Shown here in pieces: positions 1 to 6,759 of a stretch of DNA of 9,183 nucleotides. Position numbers and translations under genes: made by a program. The notes beneath the pieces were generated by a model that worked only from the letters and a program-made list of their open reading frames with translations, had not been told where the DNA came from and did no database searches. The stretch's first letter is position 1. Each line of letters opens with the position of its first letter. This stretch comes from Actinomycetota bacterium (lineage in GTDB: Bacteria > Actinomycetota > Acidimicrobiia > Acidimicrobiales > Ilumatobacteraceae), in assembly GCA_009704425.1 (NCBI GenBank), contig WLEG01000061.1, positions 1-9,183 of the forward strand, written 5' to 3'.

Positions 1-1674
1 AGCCTGTGGGCTCTGGTGTTCGGCAACGCCGGCGAGATCGGCATGAAGATGAACATGAGCCTGTTGCCGCGCACGGAGTCGCACCACGGCGCGATGGTCC
101 ACGACGAGATTTATCTGGAGGTGGCCACCACCTTGGTGGCCTTCATCCTGGCCGGGCGCTGGTTCGAGGTTCGGGCCCGTCGACGCGCCGGTGACGCGTT
201 GCGCGCGCTGTTGGATCTGGGTGCCAAGTCGGTGACGTTGTGGCGCGACGGAAACGAGACGGTCATCCCCATAGGTGCGCTGGGCGTGGGCGAGACGTTC
301 GTGGTGCGGCCGGGCGAAACGGTGGCCACCGACGGTGTGGTGGTGGAGGGCGACAGCAGCATCGACGCCAGCATGATCACCGGCGAGAGCGTGCCGGTGG
401 ATTGTCGACCGGGTGACGTCGTCACCGGCGGAACACTCAACGCGAACGGCCGACTGTTGGTGCGTACCACGCGCATCGGTCGCGACACGGTGCTGGCGCA
501 GATGGCCCGTTTGGTGGAACGCGCACAGGACGGCAAGGCGCCGGTGCAGCGACTGGCCGACAAGGTGAGTTCCGTGTTCGTTCCCGCGGTGATCGTGCTC
601 TCCGTGGCCACTCTGGTCGGGTGGCTCGTCATCAGTGCCGACGTGCAGCGATCGTTCGAGGCGGCGGTGGCCGTGTTGGTGATCGCGTGCCCGTGTGCCT
701 TGGGTCTGGCCACGCCCGTCGCGTTGTTGGTGGGCACCGGTCGCGCCGCGCGCGAGGGCATCATCATCAAGGGTGCGCACGTGCTGGAGGCCACCCGTGC
801 GGTGGACACCATCGTGTTCGACAAGACGGGCACGCTCACCACCGGCATCATGACGTTGCAGAGCGTCGACGAGATCGAAGCCGGTCACCTCGCCACGGTG
901 CTGGCCCTGGAGTCCAACAGCGAACATCCCATCGCGCGCGCCGTGGTACAGGGGTTGCGTGAGCGAGGAGTGGTGGCCGCGCTCCCGGTGGAGGATTTCG
1001 TCAACATCCCGGGCGTCGGCGTGTCGGCGGCGGTGGACGGACGCCGGGTGACGATGGGTCGGTCCGCGCACGGCGACGATTCCGGTTCCACTCTCGTGGA
1101 GGCCACGGTCGACGGTCGCGTGGTGGCACGACTGGCCGTGAGCGACCAGGTGAAGCCGACGGCCGCGGCGATCGTGTCGCAACTGCGCGCGCTCGGCGTG
1201 CGCCCGATGATCGTGTCCGGAGACTCCGGCGGCCCGGTGCGGCGCGTGGCGGCCAGCGTGGGTATCGACGCTCACGAAACGCGCGCGGCCGTGTTGCCCG
1301 CCGACAAGTTGCGCATCGTGCACGAACTGCAGGCCGCCGGTTCGATGGTGGCGATGGTGGGCGACGGCGTGAACGATGCGGCCGCCTTGGTGGCCGCCGA
1401 CCTGGGCGTGGCCATGGGCACCGGCACCGACGCCGCCATGGAGGCCGGTGACCTCACCATCGTGAACGGTGACCTGGCCAAGGTGCCGCGCGCGCTGGCG
1501 CTCAGTCGTCGCACGTTGGGCATCATTCGCGCCAACCTGTTCTGGGCCTTCGCCTACAACGTGGCGGCGCTGCCGCTGGCGGTGGCGGGGCTCATGAATC
1601 CGGTCATCGCCGGTTTGGCCATGGCGCTGTCGAGCGTCTTCGTGGTCACGAACAGCCTCCGTCTTCGACGCTGA
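1..1674 (+). CDS. copA: Cu(I)-exporting P1B-1 type ATPase (CopA family), 5' truncated
   Basis: This inner-membrane pump uses ATP to export Cu(I) for copper homeostasis and detoxification. The frame is open from base 1, so the start, any N-terminal metal-binding domain and the first membrane helices lie outside the window; 557 residues are visible. In order: a Met/His-rich outer loop (bases 43-102), a membrane helix, the actuator motif TGES (379-390), the CPCALGLATP helix (CPC at 688-696), phosphorylation motif DKTGTLT (820-840), the His-Pro pair of the nucleotide-binding domain (925-930) and the hinge GDGVND (1360-1377). The two last helices carry the full Cu(I) signature, N-x6-YN-x4-P and P-x6-M-x2-SS-x2-V-x2-N, so copper (or silver) specificity is well supported rather than Zn/Cd. 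The 3' end overlaps the convergent sigma-like gene by 29 bp. No frameshift or missing catalytic residue is seen. Confidence 0.94.
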   Translation, partial: SLWALVFGNAGEIGMKMNMSLLPRTESHHGAMVHDEIYLEVATTLVAFILAGRWFEVRARRRAGDALRALLDLGAKSVTLWRDGNETVIPIGALGVGETFVVRPGETVATDGVVVEGDSSIDASMITGESVPVDCRPGDVVTGGTLNANGRLLVRTTRIGRDTVLAQMARLVERAQDGKAPVQRLADKVSSVFVPAVIVLSVATLVGWLVISADVQRSFEAAVAVLVIACPCALGLATPVALLVGTGRAAREGIIIKGAHVLEATRAVDTIVFDKTGTLTTGIMTLQSVDEIEAGHLATVLALESNSEHPIARAVVQGLRERGVVAALPVEDFVNIPGVGVSAAVDGRRVTMGRSAHGDDSGSTLVEATVDGRVVARLAVSDQVKPTAAAIVSQLRALGVRPMIVSGDSGGPVRRVAASVGIDAHETRAAVLPADKLRIVHELQAAGSMVAMVGDGVNDAAALVAADLGVAMGTGTDAAMEAGDLTIVNGDLAKVPRALALSRRTLGIIRANLFWAFAYNVAALPLAVAGLMNPVIAGLAMALSSVFVVTNSLRLRR

Positions 1675-2524
1675 CCGTCAGCACCTCGCGGGCCCGCTTC
1701 AACGCGGACGCGCGGCGATTGCGCGCCGAACGGGCGTTGATGCCCAACGCATCTCCGGCCTCGGCGGAGTTCACGTCGTTCATCACCGAGCGCAACATCT
1801 GGATGTCGGCCGTGCTCAATCCCGAACGCGCCAGATCGGCCAGAAGTGCCTCCACCTCACCGTCGGCCGCCACCGGATCGTGCGAACCGTTCGCGCGAGC
1901 GTGGTTGGCGCCGGCCAGGTCCAGCACGCGGTCTCCGACCACGGTCTCGATGGTGGCGCTCTTCAGTCGCTTGTCGCGCACGAAGGCCGCGTATTCGATG
2001 TCGCGCACCAGGTTTCCGGCCACGTGCACGGGACGTCGGTCGATGGGGTACCGGCGTATCACCACCCAGGCCGCCGACACCACGGCCTCGAAGGCGCCGA
2101 TGGTTCCGTTGTCGGTGATGGGCGCCCGCTTGGTGGCGATGGACAACATGGCCGGCATCAACCGCTGCAGCATCACGCGGGCGGCCAGTTCGTCGGTGGC
2201 GGCCCTCTGCTGGATGAGGGCGAGGTAGTGATCGGAGTCGTCGTCGTCCGAGCGACCGTCCAAGCCCGACCGAATCAAGAGTTCGTCCAGGTGCCCGATG
2301 GGTAGTCCCGGCAACCCCCACGCGTTCACCTGGCGCAACAGGCGACGATTGCCGCACATCGCGGCCCACTCCACGTACAGGGCATGGGCCACGGGAATGC
2401 GTCCGGAGATGGTGGGTCGACCTCCGCGGGACACGGTGTGCAGATCGGGCCGCACCACGCAGGGCAGGTCCCACGGCTTGAGCGGGGTGACGGGTGGATC
2501 GAGGACGGGTGTGTGGTTGTTCAT
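1646..2524 (-). CDS. Sigma-70-like / helix-turn-helix regulator, hypothetical
   Basis: A 292-residue soluble protein from ATG 2524. I do not recognise a named family, but the layout resembles a degenerate sigma-70-like protein. A mid-protein helical stretch (LQRLMPAMLSI, then SAAWVVIRRYP and GNLVRDIEY) is reminiscent of sigma region 2. The C-terminal 55 residues (LSTADIQMLR, then AGDALGINARSARNRRASAL) look like a region 4 HTH. No signal peptide or membrane segment is visible. The N-terminus has a Pro/Trp motif, PLKPWDLP, also present in the divergent ATPase. An in-frame GTG at 2551 would add 9 residues (301 in total). I prefer ATG 2524 because the GTG falls inside an inverted repeat of a candidate operator; neither start has a clear Shine-Dalgarno. 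The gene is divergent from the EccC-like ATPase, so local or autoregulatory control is plausible but inferred. Its 3' end overlaps copA by 29 bp. Confidence 0.72.
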   Translation of the reverse strand: MNNHTPVLDPPVTPLKPWDLPCVVRPDLHTVSRGGRPTISGRIPVAHALYVEWAAMCGNRRLLRQVNAWGLPGLPIGHLDELLIRSGLDGRSDDDDSDHYLALIQQRAATDELAARVMLQRLMPAMLSIATKRAPITDNGTIGAFEAVVSAAWVVIRRYPIDRRPVHVAGNLVRDIEYAAFVRDKRLKSATIETVVGDRVLDLAGANHARANGSHDPVAADGEVEALLADLARSGLSTADIQMLRSVMNDVNSAEAGDALGINARSARNRRASALKRAREVLTVSVEDGGCS

Positions 2525-2540
2525 GACCCGACCACATCGC

Positions 2541-2613
2541 GGTGAACTCACCCGGGGTCGCCCCGTCGATCACCGCGGTTCACCCGGACTCTCACCGGTG
2601 ACGGGGGCGGTGA
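2541..2613. promoter_or_regulatory. Cluster of GGTGA/TCACC pentamers in divergent intergenic region (candidate operator)
   Basis: Seven copies of GGTGA or its complement lie within 73 bp, at 2541, 2548, 2570, 2580, 2592, 2597 and 2609. Two pairs form perfect inverted repeats: GGTGA-AC-TCACC (2541-2552) and the 10-bp palindrome TCACCGGTGA (2592-2601). An 8-bp palindrome ACCGCGGT (2572-2579) sits between them. Two of the spacings are 12 bp and one is 10 bp, close to one helical turn. The cluster lies between the divergent starts of the sigma-like gene and the ATPase gene, where a dimeric HTH repressor or activator could bind. Which protein binds is unknown. No convincing -35/-10 pair could be placed in the gap 2525-2636. 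Confidence 0.5.
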
Positions 2614-2636
2614 GAGATCGGTGGCATCACGGGTGC

Positions 2637-5399
2637 ATGACCGCACGACCGTTCCATCGCCCACCACTGCGACCGTGGGAGCAACCCCGGGTCCCCGACT
2701 CGCTGCCACCGGTGCCGACGCCCCCGGTGATCGACGGCGACACGGATGTCGCGGGCCGTCTGACCGCCCTTCTGCCGGGCATCATGACCGCGGGACTGTT
2801 CGGTTTGGTGACCGGGAACATGACGTTCGCCGTGGTGTCGGTGGTGGCCGCGTTGCTGACCGTGGTGGTGTGGCGACTGGATGCGTCGCGTCGACGACGC
2901 CGGCGCGGTCGTGAGATCGAGGCCCGCGATCGGGAGCGCGCCCTCCTGGAAGCCGAACACGTGCGGCAGTGGGATCGGTGGCACCGGGCGCGCGCGAGTC
3001 GCCTTCGTTACGAACATCCGAACGCGCACGAGCTGGCCACGCTGGTGGCCACGGGTGACGAACGGCTGTGGCACTGGCGTCCGGCTCGACACGACGACGT
3101 GTGGAGGGTGTCCGTCGCACGCGGGAGCGAGACGGTGAGGGTCGACGCGACGGAGGCGACCGTCGTGTTGGACGACGTGCCGCGGTTGGTCGACCTCGCC
3201 CCCGGTGCGGTGGTCGGGGTTCACGGACCGACGGCGACGGCGGTGGCACGGGCGATGACGGTGCGCCTGGCCGTGCGCTCGGGCCCGGCCGACTGGCGCC
3301 TGACCGCCTGGCCCCGTTCGGTGAGTCGAACGGTCGGGCTGGCCGGAGCACCCCATTCCGACGCGCGCGCGTCGCACACGGTGTGCGTCGTCGACCGACC
3401 CGAACGCTGGGTGGAGTACTCACGACTGCGGGGAGATGCCTGCGTGATCGTGATCGCCGGACGGCGTCACGAACTGCCCGCCGAGTGTTCGACCATCATC
3501 GTCGCCGACGAGGTGGAGGGTATGGACTCGACGACGGCCGACACCGTGATGCGCGCGCTGTGTCGCTGGACCGACCCCGAGTCGATCGAGGCATCCGTGA
3601 ACGACGAACGATCTCGTATCGACAGCGTGACTCCGTTCGCGGTGGTGCTGGGCGACGATGATCTCGGTCGGGAGTTTCGGATCGACATCGTGCGCGACGG
3701 GCCGCACGCGGTGGTGGTGGGGTGCACCGGATCGGGGAAGAGCGAACTTCTTCTGCGATGGCTCACCGAGATGTGTGCCACGGTGGACGCGGCGATGCTG
3801 AACCTGCTGGTGGTGGATTACAAGGGCGGCTCCATCAGCGACGTGCTGGCAGGCTTGCCGCACACGGTGGGAATGCTCACCGACCTGGACGAGTCCACCG
3901 TCGATCGTGCGGCGGCGGCGTTGCGGTGCGAGTTCCGCGATCGTGAGGAGCGATTGCGAGATTTGGGTGCGCGGGGAATCGATGATTGCGCGGACGGGAC
4001 GATTCCCCGTCTGCTGGTGGTGGTGGACGAAGTGGCGGCCCTGCGCGCGCAATCACCGGAGTTCCTGCACGAGTTGTTGACCATCGCCCATCGCGGCCGC
4101 TCGTTGGGCATGCATCTGATCCTGGCCACGCAACGACCGCACGCTCTTACCGCCGACATCGTGGCCAACAGCGATATTCGCGTGGCGCTGCGCGTGTTGA
4201 ACACCGGAGACAGCGTGGACGTGGTTGGCTCACCGGTGGCGGCGTCGTTCCCCCGTCACGCGCCGGGTCGCGCCGCGGTGTCGTGTTCGGGGTCCGAGCC
4301 CGTCGTGGTGAACGCGCGAGTCGCGCGAGCCGTCGACACGAAGTCGGATCAGGTGAGCCATGAGGCGCCACCGTTGTGGCGGTCGGTGTTGTCGTCTCGG
4401 TTGGAGCAGATCGAGCACGCGGGCGCGGTGGCGGTGTTGGACGACGTCGAGCGACGCGATCAACCACCCGTGCGGTCCGTCGATGGTTGGTGGTTGGTCG
4501 TCGGTGAGCCGAACACCCGGACCCCCGCGCTGCAGTCGATCACCGCGCACGTGGACCCCCTCGTGCTGAGTGCCGCCGACTGTGACGCGGAAACCATTCA
4601 CCGAACCGCGTTGGCGTTGGAGTCCCGTGTCGCGAACGCCGTGGTGCTCGACGGCGTGGACGACATCGTGGCGCACTGCCTGGGGGACGCGGCGAGCCGC
4701 TTGGCCTGGAGTCGCGTGGAGAAATGTCTGTCGTCGGGCGGGGTGAACGTGTTGGTCGCCACCTGCGCGCGCGAGTCGGGAACTCCGCTGGTCGTTCGCG
4801 ATCGGTGCTCGCGAACGTTCCGCATGGTCGACGCCCACGGCGGGTTCGAGACGTTGCTCGACGGGCGGGACGTGTTCGGTCGCTTCGTGATGCCGACGAC
4901 TCCGCGCGGACGTCGCATGGTGGAACGATTCCCCCGATGCGTTCACTGCGAGAGTGCGTTCGCGGTGTTCGCCGATGACGGCCGACCCGTGGAGTTGTCG
5001 ACGCGTGATTCGTGGCGCGTCATGATCATCGGTGAATCGGGCTCGGGCCGAAGTGTCGCCGCGCGCTCGTTGGCCGAACACTGGCGACGGGAGCGCGGTC
5101 ATCTGGTGCGTCGATTGGTCGTGTTCGATCACGACGATGTTCCGGACGACACGTCGATCGATGACGACGACGTCGACGTGATCGCCGTCGCCGATCCGCT
5201 GGAGTTGCGCAACTCATTCGATCATCGGGCACACGCCGTCCGTCGGTTCAGAACCGGCCTGCTTCTGGGTAACGCGGCCGGTGACCACGCGGATCTGTTG
5301 GGCGCCGCACCACCGCCGCGTCCGTACGCGATCGCACCCGGTCGGGGCGAGTGGGTGCAACACGGCATCGCCATGGGCATCGTGCAGGTGACGGTCTGA
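2637..5399 (+). CDS. Membrane-anchored FtsK/SpoIIIE-type ATPase, EccC/EssC-like (type VII secretion-like)
   Basis: A 920-residue protein, likely a motor ATPase that handles a protein or DNA substrate at the cytoplasmic membrane. A Pro-rich N-terminus (PLRPWEQP) is followed by a hydrophobic hairpin (about residues 42-79), an Arg-rich linker, then tandem RecA-like modules as in EccC/EssC. Module 0 (about 183-330) has only GVHGPTAT (194-201) at the Walker A position. Module 1 (about 340-575) is intact: Walker A GCTGSGKS (362-369), DYKGG (394-398), Walker B VVVDE (D464, E465), RGRSLG (486-491) and LATQRP (496-501). Module 2 (about 600-760) has GEPNTRT (623-629) instead of a P-loop. Module 3 has an altered P-loop GESGSGRS (799-806, Arg for Lys), an Asp-rich stretch, and a PGRG end typical of the family. 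The start was chosen because the hairpin follows shortly; GTG 2610 is an alternative, and no Shine-Dalgarno is seen. EccC-like is preferred over FtsK because of the multi-module layout and the absence of a gamma DNA-reading domain. Confidence 0.85.
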   Translation: MTARPFHRPPLRPWEQPRVPDSLPPVPTPPVIDGDTDVAGRLTALLPGIMTAGLFGLVTGNMTFAVVSVVAALLTVVVWRLDASRRRRRRGREIEARDRERALLEAEHVRQWDRWHRARASRLRYEHPNAHELATLVATGDERLWHWRPARHDDVWRVSVARGSETVRVDATEATVVLDDVPRLVDLAPGAVVGVHGPTATAVARAMTVRLAVRSGPADWRLTAWPRSVSRTVGLAGAPHSDARASHTVCVVDRPERWVEYSRLRGDACVIVIAGRRHELPAECSTIIVADEVEGMDSTTADTVMRALCRWTDPESIEASVNDERSRIDSVTPFAVVLGDDDLGREFRIDIVRDGPHAVVVGCTGSGKSELLLRWLTEMCATVDAAMLNLLVVDYKGGSISDVLAGLPHTVGMLTDLDESTVDRAAAALRCEFRDREERLRDLGARGIDDCADGTIPRLLVVVDEVAALRAQSPEFLHELLTIAHRGRSLGMHLILATQRPHALTADIVANSDIRVALRVLNTGDSVDVVGSPVAASFPRHAPGRAAVSCSGSEPVVVNARVARAVDTKSDQVSHEAPPLWRSVLSSRLEQIEHAGAVAVLDDVERRDQPPVRSVDGWWLVVGEPNTRTPALQSITAHVDPLVLSAADCDAETIHRTALALESRVANAVVLDGVDDIVAHCLGDAASRLAWSRVEKCLSSGGVNVLVATCARESGTPLVVRDRCSRTFRMVDAHGGFETLLDGRDVFGRFVMPTTPRGRRMVERFPRCVHCESAFAVFADDGRPVELSTRDSWRVMIIGESGSGRSVAARSLAEHWRRERGHLVRRLVVFDHDDVPDDTSIDDDDVDVIAVADPLELRNSFDHRAHAVRRFRTGLLLGNAAGDHADLLGAAPPPRPYAIAPGRGEWVQHGIAMGIVQVTV

Positions 5400-5405
5400 C
5401 AGAAT
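5400..5405 (+). promoter_or_regulatory. Candidate -10 hexamer (CAGAAT) for leaderless transcription of the DLH gene
   Basis: CAGAAT matches the TANNNT-type actinobacterial -10 at four of six TATAAT positions. It ends six bases before the ATG at 5412, so transcription would begin at or next to the start codon, as in leaderless mRNAs. It lies in the 12-base gap after the ATPase stop. The GGGGA at 5407-5411 abuts the ATG and is too close to act as a normal ribosome binding site. Read-through from the ATPase gene is an equally possible source of expression. Confidence 0.35.
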
Positions 5406-5411
5406 CGGGGA

Positions 5412-6065
5412 ATGCGCACCACGCTCCCCTCGGGCACACCGGCCGAAGTCCATCACGTTCCGTCGGCGCCGTACGGGTTGGTGGTGCATCCCGACATGTT
5501 CGGACTACGTCCGTTGTTCGACGATCACGTGCGACGGTTCGCCGAGGAGTGGGGTATGTCGACCGTGGCGATCGAACCGTTCCCGGACCTGGCCGAGGGT
5601 GCCTCACCCGAGGATCGTTTCGCGTCCATGCCCTCCAAGCGCGACAGTGACGTGTTCGACGATCTGCGATCGGCCGCGGACCTGACCGGTTGCACCACCG
5701 TGCGCATGATCGGTTTCTGCATGGGCGGTATGTACGCGTTCAAGGCCGCGTCCACCGGCATTTTCGATCGCATCGTGAGCGTCTACGGGATGATCTCCAT
5801 ACCCGAGGCATGGCGCGGACCCGAGCAGGCCGAGCCGTTGTCGTTGTTGGCCGCGGGGGATTCGTCGGGCGTTCTGGCCATTCTCGGAGGTCGCGACGTG
5901 TGGACTCCGGAAGCCGACATCGAACGTCTGCGCGAGACCGACGCGACGATCGCGTTCTACGCCGAGGGTGAGCACGGGTTCGCGCACGACCCCAGTCGTC
6001 CGGCGCACCGACCCACCGATGCCGCCGACGCCTTCATTCGGGCGCGGAACTGGTTGACGCGCTGA
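5412..6065 (+). CDS. Dienelactone hydrolase family protein (alpha/beta-hydrolase)
   Basis: A 217-residue cytoplasmic alpha/beta-hydrolase, slightly shorter than classical dienelactone hydrolases (about 235 residues). The nucleophile elbow reads GFCMGG with Cys103, matching the G-x-C-x-G-G of the DLH family, in which Cys replaces the usual Ser. The likely triad is completed by Asp162 (GGRDVWTP) and His188 (EHGFAHD). Early strand motifs LVVHPDMFGL and VAIEPFPDL also fit DLH, where such loops help form the oxyanion hole. Natural substrates of most DLH-like proteins are unknown, and nothing here (no catechol pathway genes) points to chlorocatechol degradation; a general esterase or lactonase role is the safe reading. 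It starts 12 bases after the EccC-like ATPase stop, so the two may be co-transcribed, though no functional link is evident. Its stop lies one base from the convergent crp stop. Confidence 0.87.
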   Translation: MRTTLPSGTPAEVHHVPSAPYGLVVHPDMFGLRPLFDDHVRRFAEEWGMSTVAIEPFPDLAEGASPEDRFASMPSKRDSDVFDDLRSAADLTGCTTVRMIGFCMGGMYAFKAASTGIFDRIVSVYGMISIPEAWRGPEQAEPLSLLAAGDSSGVLAILGGRDVWTPEADIERLRETDATIAFYAEGEHGFAHDPSRPAHRPTDAADAFIRARNWLTR

Positions 6066-6066
6066 A

Positions 6067-6729
6067 TCAGCGGGCGCGAAGCTCGAGGCGGTCGCGCATG
6101 ACGATCTTGTAGCGACGCTCGTGCTGCTCGATCCAACCGAGGCGGATGAAACTGCTGATGGCCTTGTTCACGCGCTCGCGTGACGCGCCCACCATGCCGG
6201 CCAACTCTTCTTGCGTGACGGGCAGAACGAACTCGTCGGCGCCGGCGGCCAGTTCGAGCAAACGCTTGGCGGTGCGACCAGTGACGTCGAGGAACACCGA
6301 GTCGGCCAGCGCGCCGTCCATCACGCGCAGGCGCTCGGCCAACATGCGCACCACACCGCGCAGCACCTTGGGGTTGTTGTCCAGCAACTCGCCCACCGGG
6401 TCGTAGGGAACCTCGAGGACCTCGCTGGGTTCGATGGCGCGCGCCATCGCGGAACGCGGACCGGCGTCCAGCAGACCCATCTCGCCGAAGAGATCTCCGG
6501 CTTCCATGAGGGCCACCATGCTCTCGCGCTTGTCGACCTCGCTCGCGATGGCGATGGCGATGCGACCCGAGAGAACGATGTACATCGATTCGGCTTCCTC
6601 GCCGGCCTCGAAGAGATGGTCACCGCGCGACAGGATCCGCTTGCGACCCTTGGCGGCGATGGCCGCCACGTCATCGGCGGGAGCCTCGCCGAAAAAGTCG
6701 GTCTTGAGGAGGACGTCTTCGTAAGCCAT
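6067..6729 (-). CDS. crp: Crp/Fnr family transcriptional regulator (GlxR-like)
   Basis: A 220-residue dimeric regulator with an N-terminal cyclic-nucleotide-binding beta-roll and a C-terminal winged HTH. The phosphate-binding cassette reads FGEMGLLDAGPRSA: Gly82-Glu83 and Arg92-Ser93 match the cAMP ribose/phosphate contacts of Crp proteins, so cAMP is the likely ligand. The dimer helix follows (VVRMLAERLRVMD, 126-138). The HTH runs over about 171-196 with recognition segment GASRERVNKA (181-190), close to actinobacterial GlxR/Crp, which act as global regulators of carbon metabolism. No Cys cluster is present, so an Fnr-type oxygen sensor is unlikely. Leucine codons are mostly CTC/CTG (20 of 25), unlike the TTG-rich genes nearby, suggesting strong expression. 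There is no Shine-Dalgarno before ATG 6729. It diverges from ispD across 30 bp and converges with the DLH gene, with one base between stops. Confidence 0.92.
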   Translation of the reverse strand: MAYEDVLLKTDFFGEAPADDVAAIAAKGRKRILSRGDHLFEAGEEAESMYIVLSGRIAIAIASEVDKRESMVALMEAGDLFGEMGLLDAGPRSAMARAIEPSEVLEVPYDPVGELLDNNPKVLRGVVRMLAERLRVMDGALADSVFLDVTGRTAKRLLELAAGADEFVLPVTQEELAGMVGASRERVNKAISSFIRLGWIEQHERRYKIVMRDRLELRAR

Positions 6730-6740
6730 TACGAACAGAC

Positions 6741-6749
6741 GGTACTACC
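6741..6749. promoter_or_regulatory. Symmetric GGTA-C-TACC element, candidate bidirectional -10 for crp and ispD
   Basis: The 30-bp gap between the divergent crp and ispD starts contains GGTA-C-TACC, a perfect 4-bp-arm inverted repeat centred on 6745. The plus strand reads TACTAC (6743-6748) 11 bases before the ispD ATG; the minus strand reads TAGTAC (6747-6742) 12 bases before the crp ATG. Each resembles an actinobacterial TANNNT -10 except for the last base, and each would put transcription initiation only a few bases from its start codon. A shared or overlapping divergent promoter is inferred. No good Crp consensus (TGTGA-N6-TCACA) is seen in the gap. Confidence 0.4.
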
Positions 6750-6759
6750 CTCAACCCCC

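Noticed and set aside
2592..2601. The palindrome TCACCGGTGA as an attachment or integration site
   Set aside because: No duplicated core, integrase or element boundary is present; a regulatory role is simpler.
2298..2636. In-frame upstream extension of the ATPase gene to 2298
   Set aside because: It would overlap the regulator gene and its control region, adds unconserved-looking sequence, and ATG 2637 gives a normal EccC-like N-terminus ahead of the membrane hairpin.
4938..4949. CVHC in the ATPase (Cys768, Cys771) as a zinc finger
   Set aside because: Only one CxxC pair is present with no second pair or His ligands nearby, so a zinc site is not supported.
4230..5132. A 300-codon antisense frame inside the EccC-like ATPase gene, and a similar one opposite rlmB (7976-9013)
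   Set aside because: Both are opposite genes with conserved motifs, have amino-acid composition typical of shadow frames, and lack start signals.
6061..6070. Terminator between the DLH and crp genes
   Set aside because: Only one base separates the stop codons and no hairpin followed by a T-run is present there.
6730..6759. Crp autoregulatory binding site in the crp-ispD gap
   Set aside because: No TGTGA-N6-TCACA-like sequence is found in the gap; the only symmetry is the short GGTA-C-TACC.
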